A stretch of DNA of 64,000 bases, taken from assembly GCF_900187615.1 (NCBI RefSeq), contig NZ_FYDO01000003.1, positions 124,001 to 188,000 of the forward strand. The letters are read 5' to 3'. The DNA comes from Pseudomonas sp. Irchel s3f7. Lineage in GTDB: Bacteria; Pseudomonadota; Gammaproteobacteria; Pseudomonadales; Pseudomonadaceae. The notes under the pieces were generated by a model. The model worked only from the letters and a program-made list of their open reading frames with translations, had not been told where the DNA came from and made no database searches. Below, one piece after another: positions 26,501 to 36,416 of this stretch (position 1 is the stretch's first letter; every line of letters begins with the position of its first letter). Both the position numbers and the translations under genes were made by a program.

Positions 26501-28377
26501 ATAACGAGCGCCGCGAAGTAGCAGAGCACCTCTCTTCGTGTGCTCTGTCTGACCCCTCCGGTTCAGGTTCGCACTCAAGAGGCCTGATTCGTAAAGTCAG
26601 AAAGCTTTATCCGTTGTTCACCGACGCTCAGGCTTCAACCTTTCTGGATGAAGCGGGCAGTACTCATACGTTACGAGCCAATCGGATCAAGGCGCTCGAG
26701 CAGCAGCTCAAGACGTTGCGCCAAGTGCTGCATGTGTGGCGCGACAATGAAGTGGACATGGCAAAGCTGTCGGGACAGCTTGGCGATATCCGGGTGAGCC
26801 GTCGTCAAGTGGCCGATGCCATCGAAAACTGCTGGCGCCGGATAACGCCACCGGTTCGTTTGGGATATCAATCGCCTACCACACTCAAGCTGGAGCGAAA
26901 CCCGGCAGGTCCGTTGCCGACGCTGACCGAGCAGGATGTTGCCCATGTCCGTAGTCTCTACCTCAAAGACATGGAGGCGGGCGATGAGCTGGCGTATTTC
27001 CTCAAACCGTTTAAAGGCCTTGTCCATCTGGAACTGGATGGAAACAAACTCACGCGATTACCGGAAGCGCTCTCGCACATGCCCAACCTGCAGCGATTGA
27101 GCTTGGACCGCAATCAGATAACCCTGACAGAACACACGTTGCGCAAACTCGCTGACATGACTGAGCTGCGCATGTTGTCCCTATCCGACAATCGGCTCGG
27201 TGCAACGCCTGATATCCGCAAACTGTTCAGTTTGCATTCTCTGGGGTTGAGCAATACTCACGCCACCGAGCTCCCTTTGGGGCTGAACCGCTTGCCCTAT
27301 CTGGACATGGTGAATCTGCGCGGGAACCAGATCCGCGAGTTGCCGGACTGGCTGTTTGAGGCTCCCGCACAATTCGCCGAGGTGGTGAATCTGCGTCTTA
27401 ATCCATTGTCCGAGGCCAGCCAGACGAAGCTGCAAGCCTATCGAGACAGGACTGGCCAAGGCATGGGATATCTCGACAATGACACCGCGGTGATCGATGA
27501 GCTGAAGGCTCGTGAGCTGTGGATGGCAAAGTCCTATGAAGAAAACTATGCCAGTCGCAACCGCGCATGGCAGGCGCTGAAAAACGAACCCGATTCGGCG
27601 GGTTTCTTCGGTCTGTTGGCAGAAGTGGGAGGCTCGGCGGATAGTCGCTATGTACGCGAAGACTTGACTCGCCGGGTCTGGAGTGTGATTGAGGCCGCCC
27701 AGGCTGATCCGGCTCTGTGTGAACGACTGCTGGTCATGGCTGAGAAATCCAGCTGTGGTGATTCTGCCGCGTTGATCTTCAGCAACCTCGAACTCGCCGT
27801 CGAACTCGACAGCATGGTTCGGCAATCAGCCAATACCCACGACGAGGTGGCCCAGTTGTTGAGGTTGGGGAGAAGCCAGTTCAATCAGGATTACATCGCC
27901 AGGATCGCTCGAGAACATATCCAGTCCAAGGCTAAAGCCAAGATCATCCTCGAGCCGACCGAGGTAGAGCTGGCTTTCCGTACCGGGCTGGCCGAAAGAC
28001 TCTATCTTATGGGTCAACCCAGGCATATGCGTTATGCCTCGATTGCGGGCGTGACAACCGACGACCTGGACGCGGCGTACAACCGGGTGGTCGCTGCAAA
28101 TATGTCCTCTGAACGGACGGCGGATTTGTGTCGACGTGAGTTCTGGGTCAACTTTTTGCGCACCCATCATGGCGAACAGTTCAGCGAACTCGCGGAGCCC
28201 TTTCATCAACGTTTGCAGAAGGCATTCGAAAGCGAGGCAAAGCTTGGGAACAAATATCTGCCGCTGATCGACACCATCAAGGTTGAGCAGCAGCAGGCCG
28301 AGACCACGCTGGTGGAGAAACTGACCAAGGCCGCTATCCAGGCCGAGGAAACGAAAACCTGCTTCGTCCTGGATTGA
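23545..28377 (+). CDS. Large NEL-type E3 ubiquitin ligase effector with dermonecrotic-toxin-like N terminus and leucine-rich repeats
   Basis: A 1610-residue protein without a Sec signal. Residues 1-400 and about 520-800 look like the dermonecrotic-toxin-like region (DUF6543 type) of Pseudomonas toxins. A hydrophobic stretch at 413-440 (LMLNAASFFVPVVGQLMLSVAVV) and another near 473 could insert in a membrane. Leucine-rich repeats run from about 1155 to 1300 (LVHLELDGNKLTRLPEAL, LRMLSLSDNRLG, YLDMVNLRGNQIRELP). The last 300 residues match NEL E3 ligases, with the C-x-D active-site motif at Cys1404 (SSCGDSAALIFSNLELAVELD). NEL enzymes ubiquitinate host proteins, so the target is probably eukaryotic. 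ATG 23545 has TAAGGA eight bases upstream and is preferred to the TTG at 23539. No secretion genes adjoin it. Confidence 0.88.
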   Translation: MLTTPATTPPVNTVTSVQRLEVLLKHTGELAKAEALQASIPQWLANASLTASQALNSDLAQSRLTYAKAAELLGQLKPMDEFCKQALTSKLKEKWKLDIDVEQDTLEIVETVVSSIGLVPVGYETGSTNTSRSLLHAAMENFTEQETKSAGIPSKSFIKINGVRSSDPEITPAKFAKLCRELDCGALYQGHIQKVLAVPDKPKGDSAADVPASTADIRQLKLLDMKVAAHIAHLKQDISPAVYTMLLNVIEQDVPAEKTQDAVFDGGPVIWQGLMIHDACICGALVFTKESIDTAPSAKCVVYMPNEPRRPLYEYESLDAFKTYLALHLKSTGYKRVFVEQYLPGHDKSDFFTVFDKTKTLGTLIAMPADTCLGDFFFSAFLSKTQKYAKTLAVPSADVDAQQREKTIQALLNGGLLMLNAASFFVPVVGQLMLSVAVVEILDEVYEGVRDWAHDERAEALSHLLSVVESVAQMAAFAAGGKVIATALRKTVKEQAAFFDGFEAVTRNDGKARLWKNDLKPYRQISPLDADVEPDSEGVYKQGELSSIKMDGAIFRVSREAAGQPWKINHPMHPDTFKPAIERTVEGGWRHVYEHTHEWPDSAYALERTDPRLNDLGSELSVIADITDMSPAKLHALHESHLKLPQRLNDCVERVRLDRKITALITAMEREETANTNYVQEQLQVLPKLPGWPAERFIELIDEDEVVLSRFPETAPTDDMVNGVQVCQEQLDAGELLDTVIKGLYPKEVEAMIGSETTQSKSVLLAKAIASHLKSDRQPLLDWLYKKHDGPAIGDVATLREQFPDLPVRVGQELLDNASARDRILLRDRKIPGLDLARQAREAGATIRQDRALMGLHLPQLANADTENLSLRLMDQVQGWDEGFRLEVRDGSETGALLDSVGKEDAALKGVIVKTADGYQVTQRDGSAVTTTTNKQRVESIYHALPQAQRSRMGFTEVETVDVSTLRSRLLAAAPRDQVRTRRMLDNERREVAEHLSSCALSDPSGSGSHSRGLIRKVRKLYPLFTDAQASTFLDEAGSTHTLRANRIKALEQQLKTLRQVLHVWRDNEVDMAKLSGQLGDIRVSRRQVADAIENCWRRITPPVRLGYQSPTTLKLERNPAGPLPTLTEQDVAHVRSLYLKDMEAGDELAYFLKPFKGLVHLELDGNKLTRLPEALSHMPNLQRLSLDRNQITLTEHTLRKLADMTELRMLSLSDNRLGATPDIRKLFSLHSLGLSNTHATELPLGLNRLPYLDMVNLRGNQIRELPDWLFEAPAQFAEVVNLRLNPLSEASQTKLQAYRDRTGQGMGYLDNDTAVIDELKARELWMAKSYEENYASRNRAWQALKNEPDSAGFFGLLAEVGGSADSRYVREDLTRRVWSVIEAAQADPALCERLLVMAEKSSCGDSAALIFSNLELAVELDSMVRQSANTHDEVAQLLRLGRSQFNQDYIARIAREHIQSKAKAKIILEPTEVELAFRTGLAERLYLMGQPRHMRYASIAGVTTDDLDAAYNRVVAANMSSERTADLCRREFWVNFLRTHHGEQFSELAEPFHQRLQKAFESEAKLGNKYLPLIDTIKVEQQQAETTLVEKLTKAAIQAEETKTCFVLD

Positions 28378-28381
28378 CCTG

Positions 28382-30364
28382 TCAGGCCTTGCCGCGGATC
28401 AATCGACGCAAGGCGAAGCGGTTCGGATGACAGGCTTCTGCCACTGCCCGGGGCAAGGGCAGGGGCTCGTCATCGAGCCAGGCCGCGAGCAACTCGCCTG
28501 ACAACGGCGCAGTGATCAATCCTCTCGAGCCGTGACCGCTGTTGACGTACAAACCTTCCAGCCAGGGGCAAGGGACGTCCGGGATACGCCGGGCGTCCTT
28601 GCTCAGGGCGCCATAGGCCTGCATAAACCCTTCTTCGTCAGCCAGTGGGCCGACAATCGGCAGGTAATCCGGGCTGGTACAGCGAAACGCTGCACGGCCT
28701 TCGAGCGCTTCAGTTTGCAGGGTGTCCGCGTCGAGCCTTGCAAGCAGGTCCGGCGAGATTTCCTCAAGCATTTTCAGGTTGCCGAGATGTTCGGCAGCCG
28801 TGGGGGTCAGGTCGTCACTATTAAAATCAAAACTGGCCCCCAGGGTGTGCTCGCCCAACCGTGCCGGTGCGACATAACCTTCGGCACAGACCACCGTGCT
28901 CAGGCTGCGACTTGCCGCGGTCTCGGGCAGGCGGGTGATTTGTCCGCGAATGCGTTTGAGGGGCAGCTCACGGCTGAAGGGGAATCGCTTGATTTCGGCC
29001 GCACCGGCCAGCACGACAACTGGTGCCTCGGCCAATAACCGGTCATCCGCCCAAGCCTGCCATTGACCGTTCGAGCGGCGTAAATCGAGCACGTCATGGT
29101 GGGTCAGCAACTCAATGCCGGGGTGTTGCGTTTGCCATTGGCACAAGGCGGGTGGATGGACCCACCCGCCTTCCGGGTAGAACAATCCACCGGATTGCAG
29201 ATCGATACCTGCACGGCTTTGCGCCTGTTCCCGATCGAGCAATTGCAACAGGTGCTCAGGAAACGCGCTGGCCAATTGCGCCTGACGCTCGGCCTCCTTG
29301 GCATTGAACGCCAGTTGCAGGACCCCGCAGCCATCCCAATCGACACCACGGTGCAAGTGTTCAAGTACACGCCGGGTATGACCGAAACCGCTGATAATCA
29401 GTTGCGATAACGCCGTACCGTGGGCCGACAGTTTCAGATACAACACACCTTGCGGATTGCCCGAAGCCTCCTGCGCCAGCGCATCGTGACGCTCCAGCAA
29501 GGTCACTTGCCAGCCGCGTGCCGCCAGGCTTGCGGCACTGGCACAACCGGCCAGGCCGGCACCGATCACCAGGGCACGACGTTCACCATCCAAAGGTCTA
29601 GGACGAGCGAACCATGGTTTGGGCGGTGCGGGTGCCGGGAGTTCCTGCGGCCAACCGAGAAACACGCCGCGCAGAATTTCCCACTTGTGGCCGATCCCCG
29701 GCGTGCGCTTCATCTTGAAACCCGCGGCGTTCAGCAGGCGCCGGACCCAGCCGGTGCTGGTGAACGTGCTGATGGTCGAGTCGGGAGCGGCCAGGCGCGC
29801 GAGTTCGGCGAACAGTTCGGCGGTCCACATGTCCGGGTTTTTCGCCGGGGCGAAACCGTCGAGAAACCAGGCGTCGATCTGTGCGTCGAGTTGCGGCAGT
29901 TGCTCCAGCGCATCGCCGATCAGCAGGGTCAGGGTGACACGGCCGCCGTCCAGCACCAGGCGCTGGAAACCTTGATGGATTGCCACGTACTGCGCCAGCA
30001 GTTGATCGGCGAACACCTTGAGTTCCGGCCACAACGCCAAGGCGCGTTGCAGGTCGTCATGGCTCAGCGGGTACTTTTCGACACTGACAAAATGCAGCCG
30101 CGCACCGGCCGCGGCGTGTTGTTCGAACACCTGCCAGGCACACAGAAAATTCAGCCCCGTACCAAACCCCGTCTCACCAATGACCAGACGCCCGCCCTCC
30201 GGCAGCGCTGCAAAGCGCTCGGCCAAGCGGTTCTGTTCGATAAACACGTAGCGCGTTTCGTCCAGCCCCGATTTATCGGAGAAATACACATCATCGAACA
30301 CACGCGAGTACGGGCGACCTTGGTCGTCCCAGTCGAGTTGGGCGTGGGGCAATACAGGTTTCAT
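28382..30364 (-). CDS. mnmC: Bifunctional tRNA 5-methylaminomethyl-2-thiouridine methyltransferase/FAD oxidoreductase
   Basis: A 660-residue enzyme completing mnm5s2U at position 34 of tRNA. The N-terminal methyltransferase domain (residues 1-240) shows GETGFGTGLNFLCAW and DAWFLDGFAPAKNPDMW. The C-terminal FAD oxidoreductase domain starts with RRALVIGAGLAGCASAASLA near 265 and ends with VNSGHGSRGLITAPLSGELL. Both halves are full length. It converges on the NEL-domain gene, with only four bases between the stop codons. The ribosome binding site is weak (GAG). Confidence 0.95.
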   Translation of the reverse strand: MKPVLPHAQLDWDDQGRPYSRVFDDVYFSDKSGLDETRYVFIEQNRLAERFAALPEGGRLVIGETGFGTGLNFLCAWQVFEQHAAAGARLHFVSVEKYPLSHDDLQRALALWPELKVFADQLLAQYVAIHQGFQRLVLDGGRVTLTLLIGDALEQLPQLDAQIDAWFLDGFAPAKNPDMWTAELFAELARLAAPDSTISTFTSTGWVRRLLNAAGFKMKRTPGIGHKWEILRGVFLGWPQELPAPAPPKPWFARPRPLDGERRALVIGAGLAGCASAASLAARGWQVTLLERHDALAQEASGNPQGVLYLKLSAHGTALSQLIISGFGHTRRVLEHLHRGVDWDGCGVLQLAFNAKEAERQAQLASAFPEHLLQLLDREQAQSRAGIDLQSGGLFYPEGGWVHPPALCQWQTQHPGIELLTHHDVLDLRRSNGQWQAWADDRLLAEAPVVVLAGAAEIKRFPFSRELPLKRIRGQITRLPETAASRSLSTVVCAEGYVAPARLGEHTLGASFDFNSDDLTPTAAEHLGNLKMLEEISPDLLARLDADTLQTEALEGRAAFRCTSPDYLPIVGPLADEEGFMQAYGALSKDARRIPDVPCPWLEGLYVNSGHGSRGLITAPLSGELLAAWLDDEPLPLPRAVAEACHPNRFALRRLIRGKA

Positions 30365-30400
30365 GGCAGGCTCGGCAACGGCAAGGCGGCCATTCTAGCC

Positions 30401-30577
30401 TGTGGTGAGGGGGCTTGCCCCCGTTGGTTGCGAAGCAACCCTGAAGCAACGCGACCAAGTTGTAGTAGTGACTGACCCCCAGTGTTTCTGGATACACGAC
30501 GCTTTGCAGCCGCAAATGGTTGGCGCTGATTCTCGGGACGGCGTTGCCGTCCAACGGGAGCAAGCTCCCTCGCCACA
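30401..30577. repeat. REPIN-type element, long-spacer family
   Basis: A diverged arm (TGTGGTGAGGGGGCTTGCCC at 30401) and a conserved arm (GGGAGCAAGCTCCCTCGCCA ending about 30577) enclose about 130 bases. It is the same family as 3330-3455 and 46501-46627 but longer in the centre. It occupies most of the 300-bp gap between divergent mnmC and pap. Confidence 0.8.
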
Positions 30578-30664
30578 GATTGCCTATCTGCCTCAAGGAT
30601 GGATTTCTCCCACGCAGGAGAGGTCAATCCGCTAGTCTTGCTCACATCTGGAAGGGAGCCGTCC

Positions 30665-32188
30665 ATGTTTGAATCTGCCGAAATCGATCACGTCATCGAT
30701 AAAGAAACCTATGACGCCGAAGTACCTGCCCTGCGCGAAGCCTTGCTCGAAGCGCAATTTGAACTGCGTCAGCAGAGCCGGTTTCCGGTGATCATTCTGA
30801 TCAATGGCATCGAGGGTGCCGGCAAAGGCGAGACGGTCAAGCTGCTCAACGAGTGGATGGACCCGCGTCTGATCGAGGTCCGCACCTTCGATCAGCAAAC
30901 CGACGAGGAACTGGCACGGCCACCGGCCTGGCGTTACTGGCGAATGCTTCCGGCCAAGGGGCGCATGGGGATTTTCTTCGGCAACTGGTACAGCCAGATG
31001 TTGCAGTCGCGGGTTCATGGCCAGATCAAGGATCCGCGCCTGGACCAAAGCATCAACGCCGCCGAGCGGCTGGAGAAGATGCTCTGCGATGAAGGCGCGC
31101 TGATCGTCAAATTCTGGTTCCACCTCTCCAAAAAACAGATGAAAGCACGCCTCAAGGCCTTGGCCGACGACCCGTTGCACAGCTGGCGCATCAGCCCGCT
31201 GGACTGGCAGCAATCGCAAACCTACGACCGGTTCGTGAAGTTCGGAGAACGTGTCCTGCGACGGACCAGTCGCGACTACGCGCCGTGGCATGTGATCGCC
31301 GGGATGGATGCGCGCTATCGCAGCCTGGTGGTGGGCAAGATTTTGCTCGACAGCCTGCATCTTGCATTGAAACGACCGAAGATCCATCCGGCAAAAGTCA
31401 GCGCCGCGCCCGTGTTCCCCAGCGTCGATCAAGTGAACCTGCTCGATGCCCTGGATTTGAAACTGCGCCTGGACAAAAGCGACTACGAAGAGCAATTGGT
31501 GACCGAGCAGGCGCGGTTTTCCGGATTGATGCGTGACAAACGCATGCGCCGGCACGCTCTGGTCGCCGTGTTTGAAGGCAATGACGCGGCGGGTAAGGGC
31601 GGGGCGATCCGGCGGGTCGCGGCGGCACTCGATCCGCGTCAGTACAACATCGTGCCGATTGCCGCGCCCACGGAAGAGGAACGCGCGCAGCCGTACATGT
31701 GGCGTTTCTGGCGACACCTGCCGGCGCGAGGAAAATTCACCGTGTTCGACCGCTCCTGGTATGGCCGGGTGTTGGTGGAACGCATCGAAGGTTATTGCAG
31801 CCCGGCGGACTGGCTGCGTGCCTACAGCGAAATCAACGATTTCGAAGAGCAGGTCACCGAGGCCAGGGTGATTGTGGTCAAGTTCTGGCTGGCCATCGAC
31901 AAACAGACGCAACTGGAGCGTTTCCAGGAGCGTGAGCAGATTCCGTTCAAGCGCTTCAAGATCACCGAAGACGACTGGCGTAACCGCGAAAAATGGGATG
32001 ACTACCGTCTGGCCGTCGGCGACATGGTCGACCGCACCAGCACCGAGATTGCACCCTGGACCCTGATCGAAGCCAACGACAAGCGCTGGGCGCGGGTCAA
32101 GGTGTTGCGCACGATCAATCGGGCGATGGAAGAAGCGTTCGAAACGGCTGACCGTCATGACCGCAAAAAGCAAAAAGATGAGGATTGA
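30665..32188 (+). CDS. pap: Polyphosphate:AMP phosphotransferase (two-domain PPK2)
   Basis: A 507-residue protein of two fused PPK2 domains that makes ADP from AMP and polyphosphate. Domain 2 has Walker A EGNDAAGKGGAIRR (Lys311) and Walker B FDRSWYGRVLVERI (Asp362). Domain 1 keeps Walker A GIEGAGKGETV (Lys54), but its Walker B position reads FFGNWYSQM, so the catalytic Asp is replaced by Phe105. This fits two-domain PPK2 enzymes in which only the C-terminal half is active. The start at 30665 has GAAGGGAG upstream. A thiolase gene follows after 102 bp, the same order as PA3455-PA3454 in PAO1 (from memory). Confidence 0.93.
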   Translation: MFESAEIDHVIDKETYDAEVPALREALLEAQFELRQQSRFPVIILINGIEGAGKGETVKLLNEWMDPRLIEVRTFDQQTDEELARPPAWRYWRMLPAKGRMGIFFGNWYSQMLQSRVHGQIKDPRLDQSINAAERLEKMLCDEGALIVKFWFHLSKKQMKARLKALADDPLHSWRISPLDWQQSQTYDRFVKFGERVLRRTSRDYAPWHVIAGMDARYRSLVVGKILLDSLHLALKRPKIHPAKVSAAPVFPSVDQVNLLDALDLKLRLDKSDYEEQLVTEQARFSGLMRDKRMRRHALVAVFEGNDAAGKGGAIRRVAAALDPRQYNIVPIAAPTEEERAQPYMWRFWRHLPARGKFTVFDRSWYGRVLVERIEGYCSPADWLRAYSEINDFEEQVTEARVIVVKFWLAIDKQTQLERFQEREQIPFKRFKITEDDWRNREKWDDYRLAVGDMVDRTSTEIAPWTLIEANDKRWARVKVLRTINRAMEEAFETADRHDRKKQKDED

Positions 32189-32290
32189 ACCGATGGTTAC
32201 GCATACGCGGGGTGAATGATTGTCGCGGTCGGTAAAGGGGTGGACTTATGCTCGGTCCACTCTCAACCGACAACAACAATGAGGTATGCC

Positions 32291-33475
32291 ATGCGTGAAG
32301 TGGTGATCGTCGACAGCGTGCGGACCGGCCTGGCCAAATCCTTTCGCGGCAAATTCAACATGACTCGTCCTGATGACATGGCGGCGCACTGTGTCGACTC
32401 GCTGTTGGCACGCACGGGCATCGACCCGGCCAGCGTCGAGGACTGCATCGTCGGCGCCGGCTCCAACGAAGGCGCGCAAGGCTTCAACATCGGTCGTAAT
32501 GTCGCGGTGTTGTCGCGCCTGGGCGTCGGCACCGCCGGCATGACCCTCAACCGCTTCTGTTCATCCGGTTTGCAGGCGATCGCCATTGCCGCGAACCAGA
32601 TCGCCTCGGGTTGCAGCGACATCATCGTCGCCGGCGGCGTCGAATCCATCAGCCTGACCATGAAAAGCGTCAACACCGACAACCTGATCAATCCGCTGCT
32701 CAAGGAACAGGTGCCGGGCATTTACTTCCCGATGGGCCAGACAGCCGAAATCGTCGCGCGTCGCTACAACGTCAGCCGCGAAGAACAGGACCTATACGCC
32801 CTGCAAAGCCAGCAACGCACTGCGCAGGCCCAGGCTGCCGGGTTGTTCGATGACGAGATCGTGCCGATGGCGGTGAAGTACCGCGTCGAAGACAAGGTCA
32901 CCGGGCAGGTGCAGATCGTCGACGGCATCGTCGATCGTGATGACTGCAACCGTCCCGACACCACACTGGAAAGCCTCGCCGGGTTGAAACCGGTGTTCGC
33001 CGAGGACGGCTCGATCACGGCCGGCAACTCTTCGCAGTTGTCCGACGGTGCGTCCATGACCCTGGTGATGAGCCTGGAAAAAGCCCTGGAACTGGGGCTC
33101 AAGCCGAAGGCGTTCTTCCGCGGTTTTGCGGTGGCCGGTTGCGAGCCGGACGAGATGGGCATCGGCCCGGTGTTCTCTGTGCCGAAACTGCTCAAGGCCA
33201 AGGGCTTGCAGATTGCCGATATCGACCTGTGGGAACTCAATGAGGCCTTCGCTTCGCAGTGCCTGTACAGCCGCAATCGGCTGGAAATCGACAACGACAA
33301 GTACAACGTCAACGGCGGCTCTATTTCCATCGGCCACCCGTTCGGCATGACCGGTTCGCGTCAGGTCGGGCATCTGGTGCGCGAGTTGCAGCGACGAAAC
33401 CTGCGTTACGGCATCGTCACCATGTGCGTGGGCGGCGGGATGGGAGCTACCGGGCTGTTTGAAGCGGTGCGTTAA
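32291..33475 (+). CDS. Acetyl-CoA C-acyltransferase (thiolase)
   Basis: A 394-residue thiolase. The nucleophilic Cys is in LNRFCSSGLQAIA, the active-site Asn-Glu in WELNEAFASQCL, the His in GGSISIGHPFGMTGSR, and the second Cys in TMCVGGGMGATG. All catalytic residues are present and the length is typical. It could act in fatty-acid beta-oxidation or acetoacetyl-CoA formation; the sequence alone does not decide. The start at 32291 has GAGG six bases upstream, preferred to an ATG at 32279 and one further out. Confidence 0.93.
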   Translation: MREVVIVDSVRTGLAKSFRGKFNMTRPDDMAAHCVDSLLARTGIDPASVEDCIVGAGSNEGAQGFNIGRNVAVLSRLGVGTAGMTLNRFCSSGLQAIAIAANQIASGCSDIIVAGGVESISLTMKSVNTDNLINPLLKEQVPGIYFPMGQTAEIVARRYNVSREEQDLYALQSQQRTAQAQAAGLFDDEIVPMAVKYRVEDKVTGQVQIVDGIVDRDDCNRPDTTLESLAGLKPVFAEDGSITAGNSSQLSDGASMTLVMSLEKALELGLKPKAFFRGFAVAGCEPDEMGIGPVFSVPKLLKAKGLQIADIDLWELNEAFASQCLYSRNRLEIDNDKYNVNGGSISIGHPFGMTGSRQVGHLVRELQRRNLRYGIVTMCVGGGMGATGLFEAVR

Positions 33476-33508
33476 ACACCTCGGATGTGTAGCGACTGTT
33501 CAATAGCT

Positions 33509-33582
33509 ATCGCTAGCAGGCTAGCTCCCACAGGGATCTGATGGGCGACACGGATCCAGTGTGGGAGCTAGCCTGCTAGCGA
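33509..33582. repeat. REPIN-type inverted repeat (short spacer)
   Basis: ATCGCTAGCAGGCTAGCTCC (33509-33528) and its reverse complement ending at 33582 enclose CCACAGGGATCTGATGGGCG and further bases. The arms carry CTAGC where other copies have CTCGC. It is in the gap 33476-33780 after the thiolase gene. The rest of the gap holds the EamA control region. Confidence 0.87.
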
Positions 33583-33684
33583 TGAAGTCGACGCGATTTT
33601 TCTAGTCCCCCTTCAGCCAAGAAGCAGTTGTGGCGCCTGATGGCCAGATCGACGGCATTGCGCCAGATTAATGTTGCGACCCGC

Positions 33685-33747
33685 ACAGTTTCATCCGCGG
33701 CCAGTTCCAAACTGTCCCTGTGTGCCACACGCCCCAGCGCCTAGAAT
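33685..33747 (+). promoter_or_regulatory. Control region of the EamA gene with ACTGT boxes
   Basis: ACAGTTTC (33685), CCAGTTCC (33701) and AACTGTCCCTGT (33710-33721) precede a likely -10, TAGAAT (33742-33747). The last box matches AACTGTCCCAGT at 10333-10344, before the MocR-type gene, in 11 of 12 positions and ends at the expected -35 place. This suggests a shared regulator. Confidence 0.5.
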
Positions 33748-33780
33748 GTCGCTTCTTGCCATAAGGCTTTTGGGGTTCAC

Positions 33781-34734
33781 ATGCACATTTCATCGGGTCG
33801 CTGGGTTTACGGTCTGTTTCTGGCCTTGTTGACCGCGTTGTTGTGGGGAATCCTGCCGATCAAACTCAAACAAGTGCTGCTGGTGATGGACCCGGTCACG
33901 GTGACCTGGTTTCGTCTGGCGGTATCTGGCGGCTGCCTGTTCATTTACCTGGCCGCGACCAATCGCCTGCCCAGCCGCAAAGCGCTCGGCCCACGCGGAG
34001 GCTGGCTGGTGTTGATGGCGGTGCTCGGTCTGGTGGGTAACTACGTGCTGTATCTGATGGGCCTGAACCTGCTGAGCCCCGGCACCGCGCAACTGGTGGT
34101 GCAGATGGGGCCGATCATGTTGCTGATCGCCAGTGTGTTTGTGTTCAAGGAACGCTTCAGCCTGGGGCAGGGGCTTGGTTTGCTGGTGCTGCTGATCGGC
34201 TTCGGGCTGTTTTTCAATCAGCGCTTGAGTGAACTGCTGACGTCGCTGACCGACTACACCGCCGGCGTCCTGTTGGTGCTGTTGGCGTCCACGGTCTGGA
34301 CCTTCTATGCATTGGGCCAGAAGCAATTGCTGACGGTGTGGAATTCGCTGCAGGTGATGATGGTGATCTACCTGTTTTGCGCGGCGTTGCTGACGCCGTG
34401 GGTGCATCCGCTGGAAGCGCTGCAATTGAGCCCGTTGCAAGGCTGGTTGCTGTTGGCGTGCTGCCTGAACACCCTGATTGCCTATGGCGCGTTCGCCGAA
34501 GCGTTGGCGCATTGGGAGGCGTCTCGGGTCAGTGCGACGTTGGCGATTACGCCGCTGGTGACCTTCGCAGCGGTCGCCGTGGCGGCCTGGTTATGGCCGG
34601 ACTTCGTGCATGCCGAGACCATCAATGGTCTTGGTTATGGCGGGGCGGTGCTGGTGGTGTTGGGTTCGGCGCTGGTGGCGTTGGGGCCTTCTTTGATTGC
34701 CGGGTTGAAGGCTCGGAAGTTACGGATGGCCTGA
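33781..34734 (+). CDS. EamA/DMT-family transporter
   Basis: A 317-residue membrane protein with about ten helices in two EamA repeats (YGLFLALLTALLWGILPIKL ... LNLLSPGTAQLVVQMGPIML; then LLVLLASTVWTFYALGQKQL ... SATLAITPLVTFAAVAVAAW). Drug/metabolite transporters of this type often export amino acids or related metabolites. The substrate is not shown by sequence. The upstream boxes link it tentatively to the MocR-type regulator at 10413. It converges on fumC with a REP element between. Confidence 0.9.
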   Translation: MHISSGRWVYGLFLALLTALLWGILPIKLKQVLLVMDPVTVTWFRLAVSGGCLFIYLAATNRLPSRKALGPRGGWLVLMAVLGLVGNYVLYLMGLNLLSPGTAQLVVQMGPIMLLIASVFVFKERFSLGQGLGLLVLLIGFGLFFNQRLSELLTSLTDYTAGVLLVLLASTVWTFYALGQKQLLTVWNSLQVMMVIYLFCAALLTPWVHPLEALQLSPLQGWLLLACCLNTLIAYGAFAEALAHWEASRVSATLAITPLVTFAAVAVAAWLWPDFVHAETINGLGYGGAVLVVLGSALVALGPSLIAGLKARKLRMA

Positions 34735-34740
34735 AGATCA

Positions 34741-34811
34741 AAAGATCGCAGCCTGCGGCAGCTCCTACAGGGAACATTCACATGTAGGAGCTGCCGCAGG
34801 CTGCGATCTTT
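34741..34811. repeat. REPIN-type inverted repeat
   Basis: AAAGATCGCAGCCTGCGGCA followed by GCTCCTACA (34741-34769) and its exact reverse complement (34783-34811) enclose 13 bases. The arms are perfect over 29 bases. It is placed between the convergent EamA and fumC genes. Confidence 0.9.
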
Positions 34812-34828
34812 TCGCTTCACTGCAAATC

Positions 34829-36223
<1,395 letters not shown>

Positions 36224-36416
36224 CTTGCACACTCCTGGTAGGTCCGATTGCGCAGTTTAGGCCGTGATCACCGGCCGTGGTTCCATCGGTCTGGATTTCA
36301 CCCATTCAACCCCCCTAAATCAGGGCCGGCAAGGCTTGGGGTTGAGCGACACACTTTTTTAGGCGCAGAATGGTCGCCCTTGGGGTTTTACCTCGTCAGC
36401 TAGAAAAGGAAACTCG

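Noticed and set aside
28354..28377. C-terminal Cys near the end of the NEL-domain protein (TCFVLD) as a CaaX prenylation motif
   Set aside because: The Cys is fifth from the end, not fourth, so the CaaX rule is not met.
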